64,000 bases of DNA from Arthrobacter antibioticus (GCF_030063205.1 NZ_JASISQ010000004.1:124001-188000), one strand, 5' to 3'. Counted from the stretch's first letter, positions 51,842 to 62,793 are shown. Notes: generated by a model from the letters alone, not told the origin. Made by a program: numbers and translations.

Positions 51842-53038
51842 ATGAATGGAATTGGGTGGCTTGTAGCCGTATTGATGTTGGTAGTTGGGCTGGTGCTCGG
51901 CGCTGCCGCAGTAGCGTGGGTGCTGCTGGGCAGACTGCGCGGTGCAAACGAGGAGGCAGATGCGGCCCATGAGCGGGTGGCCGCGCTCAATACGAGTTTT
52001 GCTGGTGCGGATGCAGAACGCAGGCTTCTTGCCTCGCAGAATCACGCCCTCACAGCTCAGCAAGGCTCTGATTCGAACGTCCTGCAGGCATTGGGGCCTG
52101 TCTCCGAGAAGCTCAGCGCCGTGCAGCGCCAAGTCGCTTTGCTCGAGCGTGATCGTGTAGAACAGTACGGTCAGCTCGCCGAACAGCTACGAGCCGCTAA
52201 GGACGCAGACGCCAAATTATTGGCCACGACCTCATCGCTGGCCTCAGCCCTTCGCTCCAATAGTGCCCGTGGCAAATGGGGCGAAGTCCAGCTGCGCCGT
52301 GTGGTGGAGTCCGCTGGCATGCTTGCCCACGTCGACTTTGAGGAACAGGTCCACACCGCCACGGACGACGGCGTTCACCGCCCCGACATGATTGTCCGGC
52401 TTCCCGGTGGTAAGGAGTTGGTCCTGGATGCCAAGGTTCCATTATCTTCCTTTCTCAACGCGCACGACGCCGGCACAACCGACAGCGCCGAATCACAGCA
52501 ACATTTGGCTCGCCATGCCAAAGCCGTTAAGGCTCACATTGATGCGCTGGCTGGTAAGCAGTACTGGGCCTCAGCGACAAACTCTCCGGAACTGGTGATT
52601 TGTTTTGTGCCGGTGGAGTCAATCCTCTCAGCGGCACTGATGTCCGACCCCGGTCTCTTGGATTATGCAATGTCCAAAAACGTGGTGCTCGCCTCGCCCA
52701 TCTCACTTATGGCCATTTTGAAGTCCGTGGCCTTTAGTTGGCGCCAAGACGTCCTGACCGAAAGCGCCAAGGAACTCTTTGAGCTCTCAGCCCAGCTGTA
52801 CACGCGTCTGGGCACCATGGGCGAGGCCGTTTCAGCAGTAGGCGTCTCACTTAAGACAAGTGTTGACCGCTACAACAAATTAGTGGGAACTCTCGAAGCA
52901 AGGGTTCTGCCCACCGCCCGCAAGCTCAATGCTCTTGACCCGAAATCGCTTGAATCTCCTGCCCAAGTGGAGAGCACCCCGCGAATACTCACAGCTCCTG
53001 AATTTGAGGAAACACCAAGGATAAATCAAGCTATTTAG
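51842..53038 (+). CDS. rmuC: DNA recombination protein RmuC
   Basis: 398 residues. An N-terminal membrane helix (WLVAVLMLVVGLVLGAAAVAWVLL) is followed by a coiled coil at about 40-135, then the RmuC domain (SNSARGKWGEVQLRRVVESAGM, GKELVLDAKVPLSSF and the ARHAKAVKAHIDALAGKQYW region), a restriction-endonuclease-like fold. It limits DNA rearrangements at inverted repeats. ATG 51842 has GAAGG upstream. It diverges from ychF. Confidence 0.92.
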   Translation: MNGIGWLVAVLMLVVGLVLGAAAVAWVLLGRLRGANEEADAAHERVAALNTSFAGADAERRLLASQNHALTAQQGSDSNVLQALGPVSEKLSAVQRQVALLERDRVEQYGQLAEQLRAAKDADAKLLATTSSLASALRSNSARGKWGEVQLRRVVESAGMLAHVDFEEQVHTATDDGVHRPDMIVRLPGGKELVLDAKVPLSSFLNAHDAGTTDSAESQQHLARHAKAVKAHIDALAGKQYWASATNSPELVICFVPVESILSAALMSDPGLLDYAMSKNVVLASPISLMAILKSVAFSWRQDVLTESAKELFELSAQLYTRLGTMGEAVSAVGVSLKTSVDRYNKLVGTLEARVLPTARKLNALDPKSLESPAQVESTPRILTAPEFEETPRINQAI

Positions 53039-53058
53039 TGTTTTATGGTCCAGGCTAA

Positions 53059-54138
53059 TTACAGCAGGTTGGCGCTGCGAACTCCCTTGTAATCGGGGTC
53101 GCCGGCTGCCTTCAATGTTGCGCGTAGTTCTTTGGGCAGGGAGAACAAGATGTCTTCTTTTGCCGTGACTACTTCTTCCACTGACTCGTAACCGTAAGTG
53201 GCAAGCAGGTGCAGCACATCCTGGACAAGCACTTCAGGTACTGAAGCCCCACTGCTAACGCCTACACTGGCCACGCCTTCAAACCAGGTTTCATCAATTT
53301 CGTGGGCAAAGTCCACTCGGTAGGATGCTTTGGCACCGTACTCGAGAGCAACTTCCACCAAACGGACCGAGTTGGAGGAGTTGGCTGAACCAACAATTAT
53401 CACCAGATCGGCTTGAGGGGCTATCTCCTTGATGGCAGTCTGGCGGTTCGTGGTGGCATAACAAATATCGTCGCTGGGAGGATTCTGCAACTTCGGGAAC
53501 CGCTCACGCAAGATTTCAACAATCTCCATAGTCTCATCCACTGACAGAGTGGTCTGAGAAAGCCAGATCAGGCGGTCGGGGTCTGCAACATGAACGGTCC
53601 GAGCCTCATCCGGGTTGTTCACAATCGTGATGCTCTCGGGTGCCTCGCCATAGGTTCCTTCCACTTCCTCGTGGCCTTCGTGGCCGATCAGGAGAATGTG
53701 GTTTTCTTCCTTGGCGAATCTGACAGCTTCCTTGTGAACCTTGGTTACCAGCGGGCATGTGGCGTCGATGGTCCGCAGCCCGCGCTCCGCAGCGGACGCA
53801 ACCACGGCCGGGGAAACACCGTGGGCGGAGAAGACCACTAGTTCACCTTCTGGAACTTCCTCGTTCTCTTCCACGAAGATTGCCCCGCGTGCTTCAAGGG
53901 AAGAGACAACATGAACGTTGTGCACAATTTGTTTGCGTACGTAAACGGGTGCTCCGTGATGTTCAATCGCCTTCTCCACGGCAATGACGGCGCGGTCTAC
54001 TCCAGCGCAATAGCCACGCGGGGCGGCAAGCAGGACGCGCTTTTCTCCGCTCACAGGGGCGGCGGCGGCCACCTCTTCGGGCGACCTGCGACGGCGCGGA
54101 ACGGCGGGCATAGGAAAAGAAATTGCAGTGGTGCTCAT
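53059..54138 (-). CDS. ispH: 4-hydroxy-3-methylbut-2-enyl diphosphate reductase
   Basis: Last enzyme of the MEP pathway, giving IPP and DMAPP; a 4Fe-4S protein. The three cluster cysteines are in [24 protein letters not shown] and [12 protein letters not shown]. The catalytic Glu region is EVEGTYGE, and HDVD-like histidines are present. 359 residues from MSTTAISFP at 54138; the frame to 54159 is less likely. It has about 35 extra N-terminal residues, common in actinobacteria. Confidence 0.95.
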   Translation of the reverse strand: MSTTAISFPMPAVPRRRRSPEEVAAAAPVSGEKRVLLAAPRGYCAGVDRAVIAVEKAIEHHGAPVYVRKQIVHNVHVVSSLEARGAIFVEENEEVPEGELVVFSAHGVSPAVVASAAERGLRTIDATCPLVTKVHKEAVRFAKEENHILLIGHEGHEEVEGTYGEAPESITIVNNPDEARTVHVADPDRLIWLSQTTLSVDETMEIVEILRERFPKLQNPPSDDICYATTNRQTAIKEIAPQADLVIIVGSANSSNSVRLVEVALEYGAKASYRVDFAHEIDETWFEGVASVGVSSGASVPEVLVQDVLHLLATYGYESVEEVVTAKEDILFSLPKELRATLKAAGDPDYKGVRSANLL

Positions 54139-54160
54139 ACCCACCATCCTACGTGCCATC

Positions 54161-55027
54161 CTACGTGGTGCGTCTGCCCTTAACTATGAGAGCTCCAACA
54201 CCAGCCACGGCCACCACTGCCGCCGTCACGAATGTGAGGGTAATCCCACCCTGCCAGCTTTGCCGCGCAAGGACACTGAGCTCCTGGCCAAACTGCTGCG
54301 CAACCTCCGGCCCAACAACAAGTTCCGCCAGGATCGTCTCCACAAAACCTGAGCCCGCCACCCACAACAACGCCACCACTGCCAGTCCCAAGCCAGCCAG
54401 CACAACTGTCACAGCGCGCCGTCGGGCAACCACTATCCCCAAAATAAGAAGATCCACGGCGATAAAAGCCAACCAGCCACTCCAACCGGCCACCATGGTC
54501 AGTTTGGGTAGCAACTGGGCCACCTTAGGCTGATCAAGGCTCACGACTACGTCTTTAGGGGTGGGCACAGTGATGCCGATATCCTTGCCGACACTAGCGG
54601 AAATCAAGCCAACTAGCGGAGCAATATCCACCAGGACATCCCCCTGAATATCTTTGTTTCCGGCGGCGTCAAAAGTCAGTTTGTGGCTACGCTTCAGGGT
54701 ATCTTTCCACGCTTGGGCATAGCCAGGGTCGGTGTAAATGCTACGGGCCGCAGAGTTAATGACAGCAGCCGCGATATTGTTCAGCTGCGGTGGCAGGTCA
54801 AGTGAGGCTGTTGCCTGGCTGGTGGCCATGGCTGACAGTCCCTCTTGGAACGCCTCATTACTGCCAAGGGGGCCGGCAAGCTCAACAAACCCGGCCTGGG
54901 CAACAACGTTATGTTGCATCCATATGGCTGGCCCGGCTACGGCTGCTAACAGCAACGCCAGGACGACGAGAAATACTGAGGTAAGCGTGCGCATGAACCA
55001 TCCCAAAACACGAGAATTTTCTGACAT
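54161..55027 (-). CDS. Membrane protein of unknown function
   Basis: 288 residues. A first helix at about 12-35 is followed by an external region of about 150 residues (ending [14 protein letters not shown]), then three more helices to the C-terminus. The layout is common in actinobacterial envelope proteins of unknown role. It is 22 bases upstream of ispH on the same strand and may be co-transcribed with it. Confidence 0.7.
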   Translation of the reverse strand: MSENSRVLGWFMRTLTSVFLVVLALLLAAVAGPAIWMQHNVVAQAGFVELAGPLGSNEAFQEGLSAMATSQATASLDLPPQLNNIAAAVINSAARSIYTDPGYAQAWKDTLKRSHKLTFDAAGNKDIQGDVLVDIAPLVGLISASVGKDIGITVPTPKDVVVSLDQPKVAQLLPKLTMVAGWSGWLAFIAVDLLILGIVVARRRAVTVVLAGLGLAVVALLWVAGSGFVETILAELVVGPEVAQQFGQELSVLARQSWQGGITLTFVTAAVVAVAGVGALIVKGRRTT

Positions 55028-55195
55028 TGGACTCCAACATTAGTGCATGGCTGTGGATGACGGTGTGCCAGTGTCAGTGCGTGAAGCTAGAGTTATTTCA
55101 AGACTGTATGGTGGCGTCCCACTAGTCACCCAGGCTGAAGACCCCAGGCTGAACACTCAGATTGAGCACTCAGAGCAAAGGACGGCGACACTGTT

Positions 55196-56512
55196 ATGGC
55201 GGACACCCCGGAGCGTCAGGTTATTGCGCCAACGGCGGCCGAGACCTCACCTGAAAACCCGTGGCCTTTGCAACTACTGAGCCAAAAGCTCAAGTCCCAC
55301 ATTGAGAAAGCCCCGCCAGCTTGGGTTGAGGCCCAAGTGATCGAGCTGAACAAGCGTGCCAACGTCAGCTATCTGACCTTGCGTGACATAGACGCTGAGG
55401 TCTCCTTGAGTGTTACGGTGTGGGGCTCTGTTCTGAGCCGTTTGGAAGCACCTTTGGAGCAAGGTTCCCGTGTTGTAGCCCAGCTCAAACCAGATTTTTG
55501 GCTCAAGACAGGCCGCCTGTCCATGCAAGGACAGGACATTCGGCCTGTGGGCTTGGGGGATCTGCTGGCACGGATCGAACAATTGCGCCAGGCCTTGGCG
55601 GCTGAAGGACTCTTTGACCCGCGCCGTAAAAAGCCGCTGCCGTTACTCCCCCACCGGATTGGCCTGATCACGGGCAGAAATTCAGATGCTATGAAGGACG
55701 TGATTCGCAATGCCTCGTTGCGGTGGCCTGCAGTGGAATTTGAAGTGCGCGAAGTTGCCGTCCAGGGCGTCAATGCAGTCACGGCTGTTATCGGGGCGCT
55801 GAGGGAACTCGATGCCGATCCCCGGATCGATGTCATTGTCATTGCCCGTGGTGGCGGTTCCCTCGAGGACCTGCTCGCTTTCAGCCACGAATCATTGGTC
55901 CGTGCCGTGGCTGCCGCGCATACCCCCATTGTCAGCGCTATTGGTCACGAAGCGGACAGGCCGCTCCTGGACGAGGTTGCCGATCTGCGTGCTTCAACGC
56001 CAACCGCTGCCGCCAAACGTATTGTCCCGGACGTTGGCGAGGAGCTGCGCCGCGTAGATCAGGCACGATCGCAGCTCAACCGCAGAATACAAGGCCTCCT
56101 GGACCGCGAAACTGAGCGCCTGCTTTATCTTCGGTCCCGGCCAGTGCTGGCAAACCCTATGCTCATGTTCACAACAAAGTATGACGAAGTTACCTCCTCA
56201 CGCGGGCGGATGCGCACCGCCGTCCGCACCCAGGTAGGGCGTCATTTCGACCAGCTCAGACACCTCCGCGCCCAAGTTCGTGCCCTGTCTCCGCAAAAAA
56301 CTCTCGACCGAGGGTATGCGGTGGTTCAACTCGAAGACGGGGCCATCGTCAGGGACCCCGAGCAGGCCCCCGCCCGGACACTCTTGAGAGTTCGAGTTGC
56401 AGGCGGAGATATCACCGCCGTAAGCACCGAAGGTACAGCAGCACCTCGTACCGATGACTCATCTGCCAAACCGCTCGTCTCAAACACCACATCAGCAAAG
56501 GACTCAGTATGA
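55196..56512 (+). CDS. xseA: Exodeoxyribonuclease VII large subunit
   Basis: 438 residues, catalytic subunit of the single-strand exonuclease. The N-terminal OB fold ([22 protein letters not shown]), the catalytic domain ([67 protein letters not shown]) and the C-terminal coiled coil are all present. ATG 55196 begins MADTPERQV. Its stop overlaps xseB. Confidence 0.95.
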   Translation: MADTPERQVIAPTAAETSPENPWPLQLLSQKLKSHIEKAPPAWVEAQVIELNKRANVSYLTLRDIDAEVSLSVTVWGSVLSRLEAPLEQGSRVVAQLKPDFWLKTGRLSMQGQDIRPVGLGDLLARIEQLRQALAAEGLFDPRRKKPLPLLPHRIGLITGRNSDAMKDVIRNASLRWPAVEFEVREVAVQGVNAVTAVIGALRELDADPRIDVIVIARGGGSLEDLLAFSHESLVRAVAAAHTPIVSAIGHEADRPLLDEVADLRASTPTAAAKRIVPDVGEELRRVDQARSQLNRRIQGLLDRETERLLYLRSRPVLANPMLMFTTKYDEVTSSRGRMRTAVRTQVGRHFDQLRHLRAQVRALSPQKTLDRGYAVVQLEDGAIVRDPEQAPARTLLRVRVAGGDITAVSTEGTAAPRTDDSSAKPLVSNTTSAKDSV

Positions 56513-56754
56513 ACCCCGCCGAAACACCCGCTACCCCCACTAATATTGACGCACTCAGCTACGAGCAGGCCCGTGAACAACTGATGAACGTGGTCAACCA
56601 GCTCGAGGCCGGCAGTTCAAACCTTGAGGACTCTTTGGCCCTCTGGGAACGAGGCGAGTCACTGGCTAAGCGTTGCGAAGAATGGTTGGAAGGCGCCAAA
56701 GCCCGCCTCGAAGCCGCGCGTTCCATTGACAATCAAGTACCCTCGGAGCAGTAA
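56509..56754 (+). CDS. xseB: Exodeoxyribonuclease VII small subunit
   Basis: 81 residues. [45 protein letters not shown] is the usual XseB helical hairpin. It overlaps xseA by four bases (ATGA), so the subunits are translationally coupled. Confidence 0.95.
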   Translation: MNPAETPATPTNIDALSYEQAREQLMNVVNQLEAGSSNLEDSLALWERGESLAKRCEEWLEGAKARLEAARSIDNQVPSEQ

Positions 56755-56776
56755 TTTAAAGTGTGAAGGAAATGCA

Positions 56777-57619
56777 GTGAGAGCCGAGATCGAAGTTGCT
56801 GGCCGTAAACGGTCTTACCAGCTGATTACAAGAACGTCAGCTGATACTCAAAGTCAGCAAGAAACCTCCGCCGTGCTCATTTTTTTACACGGTTCCAAGC
56901 AAACCGGGCAGTCGGTACGCGAGTTCGCTGGGAACAGCATTGATCAGCTGGCAGACAACGGGCATGTGGCAGTTGTTTACCCGGATGGACTGCAAAAACG
57001 CTGGAATCATAATAAAAACAGCTCCGGCAGTACCAATGATGTTGCTTTCATAGAATCCCTGGCAGACCATTTTCATGGCAAATACGGTCCCATTCCGGTG
57101 ATTATTGCTGGTTTTTCCAACGGCGGACAGTTGGTCATCCGGCTGATTCATGAAAACCAGGAGAAATTCCATGGAGCCGCTATCATCGGTGCCACACTGC
57201 CACGACCGGGGGGTTTGGACTTCGCCGATCAGCTAAGACCATTACCGGTGCTGCTGATCCACGGGACAAGTGACCTTGTGGTTCCATACGGAGGTGAAGG
57301 CTGGTTTGCCACGTTCTTCGGTGGCCGGCGCGGACCCTCAGCCCTGAAAACGGCCCAGTACTTCGCTGCGCGCAACTCGATCTCTAACCCGCCTTTGCAT
57401 GAGGTATTGCCGCATCGCAAGGAGAGCGGTAGGACCACTGTTGGCCTCACCCGCTTTGAGCAGGATGCGCTCCCAAGCGTTTGGCTTTATACAGTCAGAG
57501 GCGGCGGTCACGTGGTGCCGAACCGCCATCGAAAAGCCATCTTTCTCGCAGGCAGAACAACCCAGGACATCACAACAGCACAGGCACTGGCAGACTTTTT
57601 TCCCGTACTGCGCAAATGA
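56777..57619 (+). CDS. LpqC-like esterase / PHB depolymerase family
   Basis: 280-residue alpha/beta hydrolase. LIFLHGSKQTG is the oxyanion-hole region, GFSNGGQLV the nucleophile elbow, LLIHGTSDLVVPY carries the acidic residue, and GGGHVVPN the His. No signal peptide is seen with the chosen start, GTG 56777, which has AAGGAA five bases upstream. In mycobacteria LpqC is a lipoprotein; this version appears cytoplasmic. The substrate is an ester of unknown nature. Confidence 0.8.
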   Translation: MRAEIEVAGRKRSYQLITRTSADTQSQQETSAVLIFLHGSKQTGQSVREFAGNSIDQLADNGHVAVVYPDGLQKRWNHNKNSSGSTNDVAFIESLADHFHGKYGPIPVIIAGFSNGGQLVIRLIHENQEKFHGAAIIGATLPRPGGLDFADQLRPLPVLLIHGTSDLVVPYGGEGWFATFFGGRRGPSALKTAQYFAARNSISNPPLHEVLPHRKESGRTTVGLTRFEQDALPSVWLYTVRGGGHVVPNRHRKAIFLAGRTTQDITTAQALADFFPVLRK

Positions 57620-57706
57620 TGCCCAGACGCTTTCTCCTACTGCGCTTCTTTCGCATGCTGCGCTATCTAGGAGTACCGTGCTTCTCAATGCATGCGGCTG
57701 TCCGCA

Positions 57707-58561
57707 TCAAGCGTCTTTAAGCCGGGCACGCTCAGCGGCAAGGTCGTAGTCACCTGCCGGCCATTGCAGATTCAGACTTCCCAGTGTCTTAATAAGAATT
57801 TCTTGGACTGCCATACGGGCGTACCACTTCTTGTCCGCTGGGACCACATACCAGGGCGCATTCTCGGTGCTGGTCTGCTCAAAGACACGCTGGTAGGCGT
57901 CCATGTACTCCGGCCAAAACTCACGTTCGTCCAGGTCTGTAGGACTGTATTTCCAGTACTTCGTGGGGTCATGTAAACGCGCGGTGAGCCGTTCTAGCTG
58001 TTCCTTAGGACTGACGTTCAACATGATTTTTACAATAGAAGTACCAGATTCAACCATCTCTGCCTCAAACTCGTTGATGGCTTCATAGCGCCGCTGAAGT
58101 TCGTCGGCATCTGCCCAAGCATGAACACGGTGGATCAGCACATCTTCGTAGTGGGACCTATCAAAGACGCCAAACATCCCAGGTACTGGGGCCGCGGGGC
58201 GTACACGCCAGAGAAAATGGTGAGCCTTCTCCTCATCAGTTGGTGCCTTGAACGTGGTCAGCTGCACACCTTGCGGATCTACCGAACCAACCACATGCCC
58301 AACAATCCCGCCCTTGCCTGCGGTGTCCATCGCCTGCAAAATCAACAAAATCGATTTTCTGGAGCCAAAACGACTTTCGGCGAAAAGCTGCTCTTGAAGC
58401 TGGGCAAGCACAGGTGCCCTCGCTGCCAAGGTTTCGGCGCCGTCGGACTTCTTGCCTGAAAAACCTGGAGAGACATTGGTTGCTTGCTCCGCAAGAGAAA
58501 AGCCGGAATCTACTTTCAGCAAATCGCTTGGGTGTTTAGTGAATCCAATTGGCAATGACAT
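57707..58561 (-). CDS. ppk2: Polyphosphate kinase 2 family protein
   Basis: 284 residues. It transfers phosphate between polyphosphate and nucleotides. Walker A-like MDTAGKGG, Walker B-like FDRSHYEDVLIHRVH, and the lid NVSPKEQLERLTARL are present, typical of single-domain class III or I PPK2 (AMP/ADP phosphorylation). The start at 58561 (MSLPIGF) has GGGAAAGG upstream. The aminotransferase gene upstream ends 13 bases away, so the two are probably co-transcribed. Confidence 0.9.
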   Translation of the reverse strand: MSLPIGFTKHPSDLLKVDSGFSLAEQATNVSPGFSGKKSDGAETLAARAPVLAQLQEQLFAESRFGSRKSILLILQAMDTAGKGGIVGHVVGSVDPQGVQLTTFKAPTDEEKAHHFLWRVRPAAPVPGMFGVFDRSHYEDVLIHRVHAWADADELQRRYEAINEFEAEMVESGTSIVKIMLNVSPKEQLERLTARLHDPTKYWKYSPTDLDEREFWPEYMDAYQRVFEQTSTENAPWYVVPADKKWYARMAVQEILIKTLGSLNLQWPAGDYDLAAERARLKDA

Positions 58562-58574
58562 GGTGGGCCTTTCC

Positions 58575-59792
58575 CTAGGGTTTGTAAGTACTGAGGAATT
58601 CTGCGATGCGTCCAATGGCTTCTTCCAGGACCAACACATTAGGCAACGTCACAAGGCGAAAATGATCGGGACGAATCCAATTAAACGCTGTGCCATGTGA
58701 AATCAGGATTTTTTGGGATTCCAGGAGATCCAAGGCAAATTTCTCGTCACTTTTGATCGGGTAAGCCTCCGGGTCAAGTTTGGGAAATAAGTAGAGCGCA
58801 CCCTTGGCCTGATTGGTAGTAACCCCGGGGATGTCGTTGAGTACCTTATAGGCGATGTCCCGCTGTTCCTTGAGCCGACCGCCAGGCAGGATCAGATCCT
58901 TAATGCTCTGGTATCCCCCCAAAGCTGTCTGAATGGCGTGCTGTCCAGGGACATTGGCACACATGCGCATATTCGCCAGTAGGTTGATCCCCTCAAGATA
59001 ATCCGCTGCCCGAGCCTTGGGCCCGGAAATAGCAAGCCAGCCAGAGCGATACCCACAGATCCGGTAGGCCTTAGACAACCCGCTGAAGGTCATGCACAGA
59101 ACGTCATCACCGGTGATGGTTGCTGTGTTGATGTGTTCGGCATCGTCGTAGAGAATCTTCTCGTAAATCTCATCCGAGAACACCACCAACCCGTACTTGT
59201 AGGCAAGGTCAACCATGGCTTTCACGATGTGTCTTGGGTAGACCGCGCCGGTGGGATTGTTGGGGTTAATGATCACTAGGCCCTTGGTTTTGGCGGTGAT
59301 CTTCGATTCAAGATCCTCAAGATCCGGCCACCATTCCTGGTTCTCGTCACAGAGGTAGTGCACCGGACGCCCGCCCGCCAGACTCACAGATGCGGTCCAC
59401 AAGGGGTAATCAGGAGTGGGAACAAGCACTTCATCGCCGGTATTCAGCAGCGCCATCAGGGACAGCGTGATCAATTCGCTGACACCGTTTCCCAGGTAGA
59501 CATCATCAACGTGGATGTTTTGGATACCTCGCGTTTGGTAATACTGCACGACGGCGGTCCTCGCCGAAAAGATCCCCCGAGAGTCGCTGTAGCCCTGAGC
59601 GTGTGGCAGGTGAGCCATCATGTCCACCAAAATGGCATCTGGTGCCTCAAATCCGAAAGGTGCCGGATTACCAATGTTCAGCTTCAGGATTCGGTGCCCT
59701 TCGGCTTCCAACTTTTGGGCCCGTTCCAGCACAGGTCCACGGATATCGTAGAGAACATTGTGAAGCTTGGTGGACTGCTTGAAATCTGCCAT
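58575..59792 (-). CDS. alaA: AlaA-type aminotransferase
   Basis: 405 residues of PLP-dependent class I aminotransferase. LKLNIGNPAPFGFEAPDAI at the start, NPNNPTGAVY in the substrate region, and the PLP lysine in TFSGLSKAYRICGYRSGW match the AlaA / glutamate-pyruvate transaminase group. It makes alanine from pyruvate and glutamate by family analogy. It begins MADFKQSTKLHNV. Confidence 0.88.
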   Translation of the reverse strand: MADFKQSTKLHNVLYDIRGPVLERAQKLEAEGHRILKLNIGNPAPFGFEAPDAILVDMMAHLPHAQGYSDSRGIFSARTAVVQYYQTRGIQNIHVDDVYLGNGVSELITLSLMALLNTGDEVLVPTPDYPLWTASVSLAGGRPVHYLCDENQEWWPDLEDLESKITAKTKGLVIINPNNPTGAVYPRHIVKAMVDLAYKYGLVVFSDEIYEKILYDDAEHINTATITGDDVLCMTFSGLSKAYRICGYRSGWLAISGPKARAADYLEGINLLANMRMCANVPGQHAIQTALGGYQSIKDLILPGGRLKEQRDIAYKVLNDIPGVTTNQAKGALYLFPKLDPEAYPIKSDEKFALDLLESQKILISHGTAFNWIRPDHFRLVTLPNVLVLEEAIGRIAEFLSTYKP

Positions 59793-59858
59793 TTACCCAA
59801 TATGGCACAGCTGCTCCGTGTTTGCTTCCGCAACGTGCCCACCTTCGCAGGCCAATGG

Positions 59859-60821
59859 CTAAGAACTGGCCTTGACAAGTCCCTGCTGTACCAGCCAGAT
59901 GGTTGCAACCTCGGATAAGTCGCCATAGTGACGGTCCTGGGACAGGCGGTTAAGGTTGGCTAGCTCTTCTGTGTTTAGAGCGGCGCTGACCCGGTTCAGA
60001 ACCGCCTGCACTTCTGCCGGAACCCTGTTCTTGGCCACCAAAGGGACAACGTTTTGGCTGAGAAAAAGTCCTTTGGGATCACTGAGTATCACTAAGGAGT
60101 TATCCGCTATCGCAGGAGAAGAATTGGGCAGCTGGGCAATTTGGATTTCATCCCGCAAGAGGGACCAGAGAATGCTCACGTCGTTGAAGTCCAGGGTGGG
60201 CATCAGCGCCTTGTAACTTTTTGGCGTGCAGTTATAGTCGTTGCCCAAGCCGGGTAAGCCCCGCTCCTTGACCTTAAACTCCGCCGAGCCACCCATGCCC
60301 AGTTTCTCGCACACCTTCCCCAAATCGGAGAGGCTCTTGAGCTGGTATTTCTCCGCCGTGAGTGCTGTGACCACAGTGACGTTGCTATTCTCGGTTTTGG
60401 CTGTATCCAGCAGGCCGATACCGGTTGGCAACGAGGTTTTTAGCGCATCAATAACATCGCCTGCACCCACATCAGTATCGGCAGGGGCAATGGCGGACAG
60501 TGCCAAACGAGAATAAACGGGAACAATGTCCACGCTCCCTGCCTCCACGCCCGAAACTACGGCCCCTTGGTTGAGCGGGGGCTTAATAATCTCGGCCTTG
60601 ACGCCTGCAGCATTCAACGCCGCGGCGTACACGTGGGCCAGCAGGGCACCTTCTTGGGGGTTCACGCCGTCGGGCACTTCCGGGGTTGCCACCTTGAGGG
60701 GAACCTGCGCTACTTCTTCAGAGGCGGTATGAATAGTGGTAATTGGTTCAGGAGTGCAAGCAACTGTTGTCCCCATGAGCAACAGGAAGATTCCCAGTGC
60801 GACAACTAATTTTCGATGCAC
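59859..60821 (-). CDS. Glycine betaine-type ABC transporter substrate-binding lipoprotein (orphan)
   Basis: 320 residues of OpuAC/ProX type. The lipobox ends VACTPE after a hydrophobic signal. Domain marks include VSGVEAGSVDIVPVYSRLAL and the C-terminal LSQNVVPLVAKNRVPAEVQAVLNRVSAAL. The start GTG 60821 is set by GGAG eight bases before it; longer frames run into the galactosidase gene. No transporter membrane or ATPase gene is nearby. It follows the beta-galactosidase gene by 25 bases. Confidence 0.8.
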   Translation of the reverse strand: MHRKLVVALGIFLLLMGTTVACTPEPITTIHTASEEVAQVPLKVATPEVPDGVNPQEGALLAHVYAAALNAAGVKAEIIKPPLNQGAVVSGVEAGSVDIVPVYSRLALSAIAPADTDVGAGDVIDALKTSLPTGIGLLDTAKTENSNVTVVTALTAEKYQLKSLSDLGKVCEKLGMGGSAEFKVKERGLPGLGNDYNCTPKSYKALMPTLDFNDVSILWSLLRDEIQIAQLPNSSPAIADNSLVILSDPKGLFLSQNVVPLVAKNRVPAEVQAVLNRVSAALNTEELANLNRLSQDRHYGDLSEVATIWLVQQGLVKASS

Positions 60822-60846
60822 TGCACTTCTCCCTAAAACTTTTTTA

Positions 60847-62793
60847 TTACCCCAAATCCTCAACATACGTTACCCCGACAAGACCCAAATTGGGCTCTTC
60901 AAGAAGTTCTCCATGCGTTCCGCCGCGTTCGAGTTCCAACACAGTTATCTCATTGCTGCCGGTTCTTAGCAGCGGAGCGGGAACGTACAGGGTGATTTGG
61001 GGGCCCACTTCCCAAAATCGTCCCAGCAGAAAACCATTGATCCACACCACGCCTTTTCCGAAACCTGGCAGTGCCAAGTACGTGTCGGCAGGCTCTTGGA
61101 CGTTGATCTCACCGTGAAAGTACCCCGGCCCAAGGGTATCAGCGGCGGCACTTTCATCAGCTGGTCCAGACAGCGTCCCCGGGCTTCGAGCAGGGACACC
61201 GATCTCCAACAGTTCGGTCAACGGCCTCTCCAGATTGATGGGGCGCTGCTCCCAATGGAAGACGTAACGTTGGTTGATCAGTACCCCGTCGAGGATACCT
61301 TTGCCCTGACCAAAGAATGGTCCGTAGTTCACACGGCCCTGGTTCTCCACCAAAATTTCCAGTTTTGCCAGCCCGCCGCCAGTTTCAACGTTCAAACCCT
61401 GCGCACCAGTCGCGTCATTGAGGACACCCGCGTAGACGTTGTCCACCCAGATGTAGGCTCTGTCATGCAAATCCCTAATCTTGATGGTTGCCTCACCGAC
61501 CGGCAGGATCGCTTTTGCGCCGTAGTGGACCATGCCTCGGTCAAGACCCAGTTTTTCAAAAGCTAGTGGCTTAACGCTCGCCACAGGTTCGATGTCCCTA
61601 ACAAAATCAAGCAGTCCCGTACCCCGGGTCAGATCAAAATGGCGGGCCGGCAGCACGGGTATAGGACGGGACAATTTCTCAGGGACAGGCGTCAGTTCCC
61701 GCCCGGATGCTGCAAAGAAAATCTCACGCATTGCATGGAACTTCTCTGTCAGGTGCCCATCCTCAGCAATCGGGGCATCCGAGTCGTAGCTGGTGACTGT
61801 CGGTTGAAGGGCGCCGTCGTGGTTTGCCCCAGATGCCAGACCAAAGTTGGTCCCGCCATGAGCCATGTACAGACAGATCGAGCCATCAAGGTCAAGAATC
61901 TTTTTTACTTCGGCTCCCGCATCAATTCCGCCGCGGGTGTGGTGATCTTCACCCCAGTGGTCAAACCAGCCATTCCAGAATTCAACGGTGAAGAACGGCT
62001 CACCGGGGCGCCTTCGTTCCCACACTGCATCCGCCTCTGGCCCGCGGGAGCCAAGAGTCGCCGTCGCCCACGTCTCTGGCAGGGAACCGCCGTCAAGGAA
62101 GTAGTCCGTACCGCCGTCGGCCGTAAACAAAATCTCAGTGATACCGCGATCCAGCAGCGCTTTGTTGTTCCAACGCAGATATTCCACATCGTCACCGTAA
62201 CTGCCGTACTCATTCTCGACTTGCACGGCAATCACCGGACCTCCATGGCACGCCTGTAATGGCTCAATGATCGGCAGCAGGACATCAAACCACTCTTCAA
62301 CGGCGTTGGTAAACAACGGATCTGATGAACGCAGCACCATGTCAGGGTTGGAGATGGCCCATGAGGGGAAACCTGCGTTGTCCCACTCGGCACAGATGTA
62401 AGGACCGGGGCGGACAATGACATCCAGCCCCGCATTTCCGGCCAGAGTAATGAAGGCGGCCAAGTCTTTCCAACCACTGAAATCCGGGGCGAGGTCCTTA
62501 TAGGGCTGGTGAAAATTCCATGCAACGTATGTGTCTAGTGTGTTCACCCCCATCGCCACAAGCCGGTCAATCCGGTCCTGCCAAAGCTGGGGATGGATCC
62601 GAAAATAGTGCACGGCACCGGCAATGATGCGGTGCGGTTCACCGTACCTAAAAAGTTTCCGGTTTGCGTAGGACAACGCCGGAGGGGTCGTGGCACCCCC
62701 GGAAGTTGCCGGCGTTTGAGGCTGAACGGGCTTTTCCGGTTTTAGGCGGGCGTTATCAGCCGGTTCCTCTGGTGAGATCGTGGACTTGGACAA
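60847..62793 (-). CDS. GH35 beta-galactosidase
   Basis: 648 residues. GAVHYFRIHPQLWQDRI begins the TIM barrel, PGPYICAEWDNAGFPSW is the hallmark, VQVENEYGSYG has the acid/base Glu, and TVEFWNGWFDHWG has the nucleophile Glu. Beta-sandwich domains follow. No signal peptide is seen; a Pro-rich 40-residue N-terminus precedes the domain. It probably cleaves beta-galactosides or galacto-oligosaccharides in the cytoplasm. The LacI-family gene divergent from it is the probable regulator. Confidence 0.92.
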   Translation of the reverse strand: MSKSTISPEEPADNARLKPEKPVQPQTPATSGGATTPPALSYANRKLFRYGEPHRIIAGAVHYFRIHPQLWQDRIDRLVAMGVNTLDTYVAWNFHQPYKDLAPDFSGWKDLAAFITLAGNAGLDVIVRPGPYICAEWDNAGFPSWAISNPDMVLRSSDPLFTNAVEEWFDVLLPIIEPLQACHGGPVIAVQVENEYGSYGDDVEYLRWNNKALLDRGITEILFTADGGTDYFLDGGSLPETWATATLGSRGPEADAVWERRRPGEPFFTVEFWNGWFDHWGEDHHTRGGIDAGAEVKKILDLDGSICLYMAHGGTNFGLASGANHDGALQPTVTSYDSDAPIAEDGHLTEKFHAMREIFFAASGRELTPVPEKLSRPIPVLPARHFDLTRGTGLLDFVRDIEPVASVKPLAFEKLGLDRGMVHYGAKAILPVGEATIKIRDLHDRAYIWVDNVYAGVLNDATGAQGLNVETGGGLAKLEILVENQGRVNYGPFFGQGKGILDGVLINQRYVFHWEQRPINLERPLTELLEIGVPARSPGTLSGPADESAAADTLGPGYFHGEINVQEPADTYLALPGFGKGVVWINGFLLGRFWEVGPQITLYVPAPLLRTGSNEITVLELERGGTHGELLEEPNLGLVGVTYVEDLG

